From Qipengyuania sp. SS22 (GTDB lineage Bacteria > Pseudomonadota > Alphaproteobacteria > Sphingomonadales > Sphingomonadaceae): a stretch of DNA of 64,000 bases. Position numbers and translations under genes: made by a program. Location: positions 868,001 through 932,000 of the forward strand of contig NZ_CP107048.1 of NCBI RefSeq assembly GCF_025736935.1. Reading direction: 5' to 3'. The notes below the pieces were generated by a model. The model saw nothing but the letters and a program-made list of their open reading frames with translations, made no database searches and was not told the origin of the DNA. This document shows, piece after piece, positions 35,890 through 43,312 of the stretch (the stretch's first letter is position 1; the number at the start of each line of letters is the position of its first letter).

Positions 35890-37257
35890 ATGGCGAAACC
35901 CAAGAAACGCTATGTCTGCCAAGCCTGTGGCGGCGTGTCCCATCGTTGGCAGGGCCAGTGTCCCGATTGCGCAGAATGGAACACGCTGGCGGAGGATGCT
36001 CCGGCGACGGTGTTCTCGATGAAGCACGATCTGTCGAGCGGGGGGCGCGCAGTCGAATTCGTCGAACTCGACAAGCCCGGCGTGCTGCCTACGCGGCAGC
36101 CTACCGGCCTCGCCGAATTCGACCGGGCGCTGGGTGGCGGGCTGGTCCCGGGATCGGCGATCCTGCTGGGCGGCGATCCGGGCATCGGCAAATCCACGCT
36201 GCTGCTACAGGCAGCCGCAAAGATCGCGCGCGAAGGGCACGGTGTCGTTTATGTCAGCGGCGAGGAAGCCGCCGGGCAAATCCGCATGCGCGCCGCGCGG
36301 CTCGGCCTGTCGGACGCGCCGGTCAAGCTCGCCGCCGCGACCGGGGTGCGCGATATCCTGACCACGCTGGGTTCGATGGACGCGCCCAAACTGCTGGTGA
36401 TCGATTCGATCCAGACGATGCATTCGGACACGATCGAGGGCGCGCCCGGCACGGTCAGCCAGGTGCGCGGCTGCGCTTTCGAACTGATCCGCTATGCCAA
36501 GGAAAACGGGGTCGGGCTGGTGCTGGTCGGGCATGTGACCAAGGACGGCAGCATCGCCGGTCCGCGCGTGCTCGAACACATGGTCGATGTGGTGATGAGC
36601 TTCGAGGGCGAACGCAGCCACCAGTACCGCATCCTGCGCGCGCTCAAGAACCGCTTCGGCGCGGTCGACGAGATCGGCGTCTTCGCGATGGCGGGGGAAG
36701 GGTTGGAAGAAGTCGACAACCCTTCGATGCTGTTCCTTTCGGGCCGCGACGAGCCGATGGCCGGCAGCGCGGTGTTCCCCGCGATCGAGGGTACGCGCCC
36801 GGTGCTGGTGGAAATCCAGGCGCTGATCGTCCGGCTACAGTCGGGCGCGACACCGCGCCGCGCGGTCGTCGGATGGGACAGCGGCCGGCTTGCCATGCTG
36901 CTCGCCGTGCTCGAATCGCGCTGCGGGCTCAATTTCTCTTCGGCGGAGGTCTATCTCAATGTCGCGGGCGGTTATCGCCTGTCCGATCCCGCAGCCGACC
37001 TCGCGGTGGCCGCGGCGCTGGTCAGCGCGATGGCCGACAAGCCGCTGCCGCCGCGCAGCGTGTGGCTGGGTGAAGTTTCGCTCGCCGGGGAAATCCGCCC
37101 GGTCGCGCATGGCGGGCTGCGCCTGCGCGAAGCCGCCAAGCTCGGCTTCGACCGCGGCTTCGGACCCGCCGATGTGAAGGGCGGGTCGGAGGCGCTGACC
37201 TATGACGGCTTGGGACAATTGGCCAATCTCGTTGACCGGATAATCGGGAATTCATAA
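35890..37257 (+). CDS. radA: DNA repair protein RadA
   Basis: A 455-residue RecA-related ATPase that promotes branch migration and processing of recombination intermediates. The N-terminal C4 zinc finger uses Cys10, Cys13, Cys24 and Cys27 (YVCQACGG, GQCPDCAEW). Walker A is GGDPGIGKS at residues 94-102; the RadA-specific KNRFGAVDEIGVF motif follows; a Lon-protease-like C-terminal domain (LAVLESRCGLNF, VWLGEVSLAGEIRPV) completes the family architecture. It starts 17 bases after a LexA-type box. cvpA follows after 21 bases. Confidence 0.97.
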   Translation: MAKPKKRYVCQACGGVSHRWQGQCPDCAEWNTLAEDAPATVFSMKHDLSSGGRAVEFVELDKPGVLPTRQPTGLAEFDRALGGGLVPGSAILLGGDPGIGKSTLLLQAAAKIAREGHGVVYVSGEEAAGQIRMRAARLGLSDAPVKLAAATGVRDILTTLGSMDAPKLLVIDSIQTMHSDTIEGAPGTVSQVRGCAFELIRYAKENGVGLVLVGHVTKDGSIAGPRVLEHMVDVVMSFEGERSHQYRILRALKNRFGAVDEIGVFAMAGEGLEEVDNPSMLFLSGRDEPMAGSAVFPAIEGTRPVLVEIQALIVRLQSGATPRRAVVGWDSGRLAMLLAVLESRCGLNFSSAEVYLNVAGGYRLSDPAADLAVAAALVSAMADKPLPPRSVWLGEVSLAGEIRPVAHGGLRLREAAKLGFDRGFGPADVKGGSEALTYDGLGQLANLVDRIIGNS

Positions 37258-37278
37258 GTCCCGGTTCATGGAAAAGAA

Positions 37279-37800
37279 ATGACGGGTTTCGATTACATTG
37301 TCCTGCTGATCGTCGGCATCGCAGCCGTGGGCGGTTTCCTGCGCGGGTTCTTGCAGGAAGTGCTCTCGCTCGCCGCGTGGGTGCTGGCCGCTTTTGCGAT
37401 CCGCTTCCTACATACGCCGCTGACGGCGGCGCTGCAGGATCACATCGGCCCGCACATCACCACCTCGCTGCTGTCGTTTACGCTGCTGCTGTTGATCCCC
37501 TATGCCGCGATGAAGGTCATCGCCAACAATGTCGGGACCGCTTCGCGCGGCTCGGTGCTGGGCCCGGTCGACCGTGTCCTCGGCTTCGGTTTCGGCGCGC
37601 TCAAGGGCATGGTCATCGTAGTGATCGCCTTTTCGCTGCTGGTGCTCGGCTATGACACGGTGTGGGGCTTCAAGGGACGGCCCAACTGGATCACCACTGC
37701 GCGCAGCTACGAACTGGTCGATGCCAGCTCGCGCGCGCTGGTCGAAGTCCTGGCCGACCGCCGCGCCATCCTGCGTGAACAGGACACCGCGCCCGAGTGA
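37279..37800 (+). CDS. CvpA family membrane protein
   Basis: A 173-residue inner-membrane protein with four predicted hydrophobic segments. It begins FDYIVLLIVGIAAVGGFLRG followed by FLQEVLSLAAW, the CvpA/colicin V production pattern; GPVDRVLGFGFGALKGMVI is the second conserved block. In alphaproteobacteria cvpA commonly follows radA, as here. The molecular role is not established; the name comes from an effect on colicin V in E. coli. The next gene starts within its stop codon. Confidence 0.9.
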   Translation: MTGFDYIVLLIVGIAAVGGFLRGFLQEVLSLAAWVLAAFAIRFLHTPLTAALQDHIGPHITTSLLSFTLLLLIPYAAMKVIANNVGTASRGSVLGPVDRVLGFGFGALKGMVIVVIAFSLLVLGYDTVWGFKGRPNWITTARSYELVDASSRALVEVLADRRAILREQDTAPE

Positions 37801-38234
37801 TGGCTACCCCCCGCGCGCCCGCGCTCTATTCGCCCGAGCTGCTTGCACTGGCTGTGGAACTGGCCGATTATCCCTATGACAATGCGGCCATTGCCTGCGG
37901 CACCGCCCGCTCGCGCAGCTGTGGGAGCGTGATCGATCTGTCGTCCAGCCAGGATGACCGGCTCGAAACCATCGGGCTCAAGGTCACAGCCTGCGCGGTC
38001 GGCCAGGCCTCCACGGCGATTTTCGCGCGCGAGGCCCGCGGCATGGATACGGCGGCAGTTGCGCGGACCCTGCAATCGCTGACCGAATGGCTCGAGGGCG
38101 AGGCACCCAGCTCGATCCTGCCGCAGCTCGCGCTGCTCGAGCCCGCCCGTCCGCATCGGGGGCGTCACGACGCGATTCTCTTGCCGTGGAGAGCCGCGCT
38201 GGACGCGCTTTCCAAGGCCCCCGACCCCCGCTAG
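37800..38234 (+). CDS. NifU/SufU-like iron-sulfur scaffold protein
   Basis: A 144-residue protein of the NifU N-terminal/IscU-like fold. Cysteines likely to bind a cluster or zinc occur in AIACGTARSRSCGSVIDL and KVTACAVGQASTAIFAREA; the latter matches the GCA(L/V)(S/G)xAS block of SufU/IscU. In alphaproteobacteria this gene typically follows radA-cvpA. It presumably assists iron-sulfur assembly. ATG at 37800 overlaps the cvpA stop by one base; the GTG three bases earlier is in frame but less likely. Confidence 0.82.
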   Translation: MATPRAPALYSPELLALAVELADYPYDNAAIACGTARSRSCGSVIDLSSSQDDRLETIGLKVTACAVGQASTAIFAREARGMDTAAVARTLQSLTEWLEGEAPSSILPQLALLEPARPHRGRHDAILLPWRAALDALSKAPDPR

Positions 38235-38278
38235 ACCCGCGTTCACGCCGAAAACAATCGCGAGGGAGGGAGCGCGAC

Positions 38279-39925
38279 ATGCCCGAGGGTGCCGTCACAC
38301 CGCACAGGGAGCCGTCCGAAAAGGAAATCCGCCTGGTCATCGCCGCGAGCAGCGCGGGGACGATCTTCGAATGGTACGATTTCTTCATCTACGGCACGCT
38401 CGCCGCGCTGATCGGCGCAGCCTTCTTCCCGAGCGATAACGAGACGCTGGAAATCCTGCTGGTCTGGGCGGGTTTCGCAGTCGGTTTCGGCTTTCGCCCG
38501 CTTGGCGCGATCCTGTTCGGCTTCCTCGGCGACCGGTTGGGGCGCAAATACACCTTCCTCGTCACCGTGACGCTGATGGGGATTGCCACTGCGGGTGTCG
38601 GCCTGATCCCGAGCGCAGCAAGCATCGGTATCGCCGCGCCCCTGATCGTGCTCGGCCTGCGCATCCTGCAGGGCCTTGCACTGGGCGGCGAATATGGCGG
38701 CGCGGCGATCTATGTCGCCGAGCATGCTCCGCCCGAAAAGCGCGGTTTCTACACCAGCTTCATCCAGGCCAGTGTGGTCGGCGGGTTCGTGCTGTCGATC
38801 GCGGTGGTAATCGCCTGCCGCGCGCTGATCCCAGCAGACGATTTCGCGGCATGGGGCTGGCGCATTCCTTTCCTCCTGTCGATCGTGCTGCTGTTCATCT
38901 CGCTCTGGATGCGGCTCAAGCTGTCCGAAAGCCCGGTGTTCCAGGCGATGAAGGCCGCGGGGGAAACCTCGGCCAATCCGTTCAAGGAAAGCATGACCTA
39001 TCCGGGCAATCCCAAGCGCATTTTCGTCGCGCTGTTCGGCATCACCGGTGTGCTAACGACGATCTGGTACACCGCGTTCTTTTCGGGTCTGTCCTTCCTG
39101 CGCGGCCCCATGCGGGTGGACGAAGGCGTGGTCGAATGGATGCTGCTGATCGCGGGGACCCTCTCGATGGGGTTCTACGTCGTGGTCGGCAAATGGTCCG
39201 ACAAGGTCGGACGCAAGAAGCCGATCATCATTGGCGCAATCGCCGCGCTGGCGCTGCTGTTCCCGGTATTCTGGGGGATTGGCGCGCTGGCGAATCCGGG
39301 CCTGCAGGACAGCGCGCGGGCTGCCCCTGTCACGATCAGCGGCGCCGCGTGTGAATATGATCCCTTTGCCGAAGTCCAGGCCAGCGCCTGCGGCCGCGCG
39401 CTGCAGGATCTGACCGCGCTTGGCGTACCCTATGCCATTACCGAAGGCGCGGGCACCGAACTGGCGATCGGCAGCGCGACCTACGGCTACGAGGCATTGC
39501 CCGATGACACCCGCCGCGCGATCATCCAGAGCTGGCTCGAAACCAATGGCTATTCGTTCGAACGCCAGACCCCGCCGCTCGCCAGCATCCTTGGCATCAT
39601 CGGCCTGCTGCTGGTGCTCGGCCTGTTGTCGGCGCTGACTTATGGCTCGGTTGCGGCGCTTTTGTCGGAGATGTTCCCCGCGCGCATCCGCTACAGCTCG
39701 ATGTCGATCCCCTATCATATCGGCGCAGGCTATCTCGGCGGGTTCCTGCCACTGATCGCGGGCTATATCGTGGCGATGACCGGCAATGCTTATTCGGGGC
39801 TATGGTACACTATGGCCGTGGTCGGCTTCGGCCTGGTCGTTGCCTGGTGGGGCCTGCCCGACGGGCCGCCGCGCGATTTCGAGGATAGCGGGCAGGATCC
39901 GCCCGCATCGCCCGTCCTTCCGTGA
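38279..39925 (+). CDS. MFS metabolite:proton symporter with large loop insertion
   Basis: A 548-residue major facilitator of the metabolite:H+ symporter (ProP/KgtP-like) family. GTIFEWYDFFIYGTLAALIG at the N-terminus, GFLGDRLGRKYTFL after helix 2 and GGEYGGAAIYVAEHAPPEKRG in the 4-5 loop are hallmarks. Helices 7-12 are interrupted by a ~90-residue polar segment (residues ~343-432) holding two cysteines (AACEYDPF, ASACGRALQD) between hydrophobic stretches; it would face the periplasm if the usual topology holds. Typical family members lack it and are ~430-450 residues long. The substrate is not evident; small carboxylates or betaines are usual. alr follows after seven bases. Confidence 0.88.
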   Translation: MPEGAVTPHREPSEKEIRLVIAASSAGTIFEWYDFFIYGTLAALIGAAFFPSDNETLEILLVWAGFAVGFGFRPLGAILFGFLGDRLGRKYTFLVTVTLMGIATAGVGLIPSAASIGIAAPLIVLGLRILQGLALGGEYGGAAIYVAEHAPPEKRGFYTSFIQASVVGGFVLSIAVVIACRALIPADDFAAWGWRIPFLLSIVLLFISLWMRLKLSESPVFQAMKAAGETSANPFKESMTYPGNPKRIFVALFGITGVLTTIWYTAFFSGLSFLRGPMRVDEGVVEWMLLIAGTLSMGFYVVVGKWSDKVGRKKPIIIGAIAALALLFPVFWGIGALANPGLQDSARAAPVTISGAACEYDPFAEVQASACGRALQDLTALGVPYAITEGAGTELAIGSATYGYEALPDDTRRAIIQSWLETNGYSFERQTPPLASILGIIGLLLVLGLLSALTYGSVAALLSEMFPARIRYSSMSIPYHIGAGYLGGFLPLIAGYIVAMTGNAYSGLWYTMAVVGFGLVVAWWGLPDGPPRDFEDSGQDPPASPVLP

Positions 39926-39932
39926 GCAGCCG

Positions 39933-40967
39933 ATGACCACCCTCCCGCCGCCGACCCTGCGACTGCGTATCGATTGCGATGCCCTGGCGCATAACTGGCG
40001 CGCGCTCGACGCGCTTTCGGGCAGCGCGCGCGCCGGCGCGGCGGTCAAGGCCAATTGCTATGGGCTGGGCGTCGATGCCTGCGTGCCGGTGCTGCGCGAT
40101 GCCGGGTGCCGCGATTTCTTCGTCGCGCATTGGAGCGAGGTTCCCGCCGTGCTGCGCCATGTACCGGCCGAGCAGGTCGCGGTGCTGCATGGCCCGATCG
40201 ACGCCGAAGAAGCCGCCTATGCGCGGGCGGTCGGGGTAAGACCCGTTATCGACAGCCTGCACCAGGCGCGCCTGTGGATCGAGGGCGGGGGCGGTCCCTG
40301 CAATCTGATGATCGATACCGGCATCAACCGCCTCGGCATATCGCCCGCCGACCTGTCCGATCCCGCCATCCAGCAGCTCGAGATCGAAGTGCTGATGAGC
40401 CACCTCGCCTGCGCCGACGAGGACAGCGCGATGAATGCGCGCCAGCGGGAGGCTTTCCGCGACTGCCGTTCTGCCGTTCGCCACAAGGACGCCAGCCTCG
40501 CCAACAGCGCCGGTATCGCTCTGGGCAGTGACTATGCCTTCGATCTGACCCGCCCCGGCCTGTCGCTCTATGGCGGCATCCCGCGCAGCGAGCTTGCAGG
40601 CGATATCCGGCAGGTGGCCTATCCAGAAGCGCAGGTGATCCAGCTACGCCAAATCGATACGGGGGAAACGGTCGGCTATAACGCCACTTTTACCGCCCCC
40701 GCCGCCATGCGCGTCGGCGTGGTTTCGCTGGGATATGCCGATGGCATCCTGCGCAGTTGGGCAGGGGCGCATTTCACGCATGGCGAGCGCCAGCTACCGA
40801 TCCTTGGCAAGGTGTCGATGGACATGATCGTCCTCGACCTGTCCGATGCCCCCGACGTGAGGGAGGGCGAGTGGATCACGCTGCCCTACAATCTCCCCGA
40901 TGCTGCGCAGCAAACCACTCTTTCGCAATATGAATTGCTGACAATCCTGGGCCACCGCTTCGGCTAA
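39933..40967 (+). CDS. alr: alanine racemase
   Basis: A 344-residue PLP enzyme that makes D-alanine for peptidoglycan. The PLP lysine is Lys39 (AAVKANCYGLG) and the second catalytic base is Tyr249 (ETVGYNATF), followed by VVSLGYADGILRS. The C-terminal beta domain has GKVSMDMIVLDLSD. It is slightly shorter than many Alr proteins (~360). ATG at 39933 follows GAGCAGCCG, seven bases after the symporter stop. The frame is open upstream within the MFS gene but that part is a shadow. Confidence 0.94.
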   Translation: MTTLPPPTLRLRIDCDALAHNWRALDALSGSARAGAAVKANCYGLGVDACVPVLRDAGCRDFFVAHWSEVPAVLRHVPAEQVAVLHGPIDAEEAAYARAVGVRPVIDSLHQARLWIEGGGGPCNLMIDTGINRLGISPADLSDPAIQQLEIEVLMSHLACADEDSAMNARQREAFRDCRSAVRHKDASLANSAGIALGSDYAFDLTRPGLSLYGGIPRSELAGDIRQVAYPEAQVIQLRQIDTGETVGYNATFTAPAAMRVGVVSLGYADGILRSWAGAHFTHGERQLPILGKVSMDMIVLDLSDAPDVREGEWITLPYNLPDAAQQTTLSQYELLTILGHRFG

Positions 40968-40986
40968 TCTGCGCGCTGTGTTGCGT

Positions 40987-40999
40987 TGCACTTTGTGCA
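40987..40999. promoter_or_regulatory. inverted repeat before phaR, possible PhaR operator
   Basis: TGCAC-TTT-GTGCA is a perfect 5-3-5 inverted repeat, flanked by further TGC units (40979-41003) and by another TTGCAC at 41018. It lies ~45 bases before the phaR start. PhaR repressors in alphaproteobacteria bind TGC-rich inverted sequences and regulate their own gene, so autoregulation is plausible. Confidence 0.45.
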
Positions 41000-41042
41000 C
41001 GTGCTAAGGTTCTCGCATTGCACAATTGGGGAGCATGCGAGA

Positions 41043-41585
41043 ATGGCCAAGCGGACCGCCGAGGGCGAACCGATCATCATCAAGAAGTACGCCAACCGGC
41101 GGCTCTACAACACCGATACGAGCAGCTACATCACGCTGGACGATCTGGCGAAGATGGTTCGCGAAAATATCGACTTCAACGTCCTCGATGCGAAGTCCGG
41201 CGACGATATCACGCATACCATCCTGACGCAGATCATCGTCGAGGAAGAAAGCCACGGCACGCACATGCTGCCGGTCAGCTTCCTGCGCGATCTGATCAGC
41301 ATGTATGGCAATTCGATGCAGACGATGATGCCGAGCTATCTCGAAGCCAGCATGGCCAATTTGCACCGCAACCGCGAACAGATCCAGTCGGCCTTCGCCA
41401 GGGGCATCGAAGCCAATCCTCTCGCGAAAATGGCCGAGGCCAATTTCAAGATGATGCAGAATGCCGCCGAGGCGTTCATTCCTGCCGCGTCGAAGTCCCC
41501 CAAGTCCGAACAGTCCGACGATCTTGCCGAGATGCGCGCGCAGATGGCTGACATGCAGAAGAAGCTGGACGAAATGAGCAAATGA
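41043..41585 (+). CDS. phaR: polyhydroxyalkanoate synthesis repressor PhaR
   Basis: A 180-residue regulator. The N-terminal DNA-binding domain (IIIKKYANRRLYNTDTSSYI, PHB/PHA accumulation regulator DNA-binding domain) and the following repeat (FLRDLISMYGNSMQTMMPSYL) are diagnostic. The C-terminal part is helical and Met-rich, ending in a coiled-coil-like stretch (AQMADMQKKLDEMSK). PhaR senses PHA granules and represses phasin and its own gene. No PHA synthase or phasin gene is in the window. ATG at 41043 follows GGGGAGCATGCGAG. Confidence 0.95.
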   Translation: MAKRTAEGEPIIIKKYANRRLYNTDTSSYITLDDLAKMVRENIDFNVLDAKSGDDITHTILTQIIVEEESHGTHMLPVSFLRDLISMYGNSMQTMMPSYLEASMANLHRNREQIQSAFARGIEANPLAKMAEANFKMMQNAAEAFIPAASKSPKSEQSDDLAEMRAQMADMQKKLDEMSK

Positions 41586-41634
41586 CGGCATCGGCCCGCG
41601 CGCCGCTCCGACCAGCAATTACGGGATATTGACC

Positions 41635-43176
41635 ATGGCCCAGATCCGCCATGCCTTGAACACGCGCCGCGACGATGATTTCGCTGCCTGGTATCAGGAC
41701 GTTATCAGTTCCGCCGAAATGGCCGAGGAATCGGGCGTGCGCGGATGCATGGTGATCCGTCCCTGGGGCTTCGGCATATGGGAACGGATGCAACGCCTGC
41801 TCGACGACCGGATAAAGGCGACGGGTCACGAAAACGCCTATTTCCCGATCTTCATCCCGCTGTCGAATTTCGAGCGCGAGGCCGAGCATGTCGAAGGCTT
41901 CGCGAAGGAGATGGCAGTGGTCACGCATCACCGGCTGATCGCGGGCAAGGATGGCGGGCTGATCCCCGATCCCGAAGCCAAGCTGGAAGAGCCGCTGGTA
42001 GTCCGTCCGACGTCGGAAACGATCATCGGCGATGCCATGGCGCGCTGGATCCAGAGCTGGCGCGACCTGCCACTGAAGCTCAACCAGTGGGCCAATGTCG
42101 TGCGCTGGGAAATGCGCACGCGCATGTTCCTGCGGACCAGCGAATTCCTGTGGCAGGAAGGCCATACCGCGCATGCCGACGAGACCGAGGCGAAGGAGCA
42201 CACGCTGCGCATGCTCGAAGTCTATCGCGCCTTTGCCGACGAGGATCTCGCGCTGGCGGTGATTTCCGGCGAGAAGCCCGAGAACGAGCGTTTCCCCGGC
42301 GCGGTCGAAACCTGGTCGATCGAGGCGATGATGCAGGACGGCAAGGCGCTGCAGGCGGGCACCAGCCACTATCTCGGCACCAATTTCGCGCAGGCGAGCG
42401 GAATCAAGTTCCAGAACCGTGAAGGCAGCGAGAGCCTGGCGCATACTACCAGCTGGGGCGTGTCGACGCGCATGGTCGGGGGCGTGATCATGACGCATGG
42501 CGACGACGATGGCCTGCGCCTGCCGCCCAAGATCGCGCCGCAGCAAGTGGTGATCCTGCCGATGCTGCGCGACAAGCCCGAAGACGAGGCGCTGATCGCC
42601 TATTGCGAGGAACTGCGTGCCAGCCTCGCCAGCCAATCGGTGCTGGGCGAGAAGCTGCGCGTACTGCTCGATACACGTCCGGGCAAGGCGGCGCAGAAGC
42701 GCTGGGATTATGTCCGTAAGGGCGCGCCGGTGATCGTCGAGGTGGGCGGACGCGACATGGACAATGGCGTCGTCAGCATGCTGCGCCGCGACCGGTTGTG
42801 GGATGCCGAAACCGGCAAGCCCGCCTTCGACAACCCGACGCGCGAAGCGGCAGGGGAGGCCATCCCCGCTATCCTCGCCGACATGCAAGCGGCACTGCTT
42901 GCCCAGGCTGCGGAGCGCCGCGATGCGAACATCACCCGCGGGGTCAGCGATTTCGCCGAGGTGGAAAAGCACTTCTCCGCATCGCGTTATCCCGGCTGGG
43001 TCGAGGTCCAGTGGTCCAAGCCCACTGGCGCGGCGCTGGAAAAGGTCGTCGAGCGGCTGAAGGAGCACAAGCTCACCATCCGCAACGTGCCCATGGACGC
43101 TGCACCGGTCGGCGGCGCGTGCATCTTCACCGGCGAACCCGCGGTCGAGCGCGTGATGCTGGCCAAGGCTTACTGA
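41635..43176 (+). CDS. proS: prolyl-tRNA synthetase, archaeal/eukaryotic type
   Basis: A 513-residue class II synthetase charging tRNA-Pro. Motif 2 region VVRWEMRTRMFLRTSEFLWQ and motif 3 region TSWGVSTRMVGGVIMTHGDD are present, as is RPTSETIIGDAMARWIQSW. It lacks the bacterial INS editing domain between motifs 2 and 3, and ends in a C-terminal extension terminating with tyrosine (VMLAKAY), both hallmarks of the archaeal/eukaryotic-like ProRS class. ATG at 41635 is preferred over TTG 41629 because the GGGA ribosome-binding stretch is at the right distance. A palindromic repeat follows the gene. Confidence 0.95.
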   Translation: MAQIRHALNTRRDDDFAAWYQDVISSAEMAEESGVRGCMVIRPWGFGIWERMQRLLDDRIKATGHENAYFPIFIPLSNFEREAEHVEGFAKEMAVVTHHRLIAGKDGGLIPDPEAKLEEPLVVRPTSETIIGDAMARWIQSWRDLPLKLNQWANVVRWEMRTRMFLRTSEFLWQEGHTAHADETEAKEHTLRMLEVYRAFADEDLALAVISGEKPENERFPGAVETWSIEAMMQDGKALQAGTSHYLGTNFAQASGIKFQNREGSESLAHTTSWGVSTRMVGGVIMTHGDDDGLRLPPKIAPQQVVILPMLRDKPEDEALIAYCEELRASLASQSVLGEKLRVLLDTRPGKAAQKRWDYVRKGAPVIVEVGGRDMDNGVVSMLRRDRLWDAETGKPAFDNPTREAAGEAIPAILADMQAALLAQAAERRDANITRGVSDFAEVEKHFSASRYPGWVEVQWSKPTGAALEKVVERLKEHKLTIRNVPMDAAPVGGACIFTGEPAVERVMLAKAY

Positions 43177-43186
43177 CAGCCTTGGT

Positions 43187-43285
43187 CCGTCATCCCCGTG
43201 CAGGCGGGGATCCAGACAAGCGCTCAATCCGGACAACTCGCTTACGTGTGGTCCCTGCCGATGCAGGGCCACCGCGTGGTGAGTA
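43187..43285. repeat. intergenic palindromic repeat element
   Basis: The left arm ccgtcatccccgtgcaggcg holds a 7-bp inverted repeat (atccccg at 43192-43198, cggggat at 43205-43211). The right arm (gtggtccctgccgatgcagg, from ~43248) resembles the left arm in inverted orientation. This two-arm design matches dispersed REP/BIME-like elements of sphingomonads whose left arm would translate as VIPA.AG. It lies between proS and rnr. Confidence 0.65.
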
Positions 43286-43312
43286 CGTGACACCGGGCCT
43301 TGCCATCCCCAT

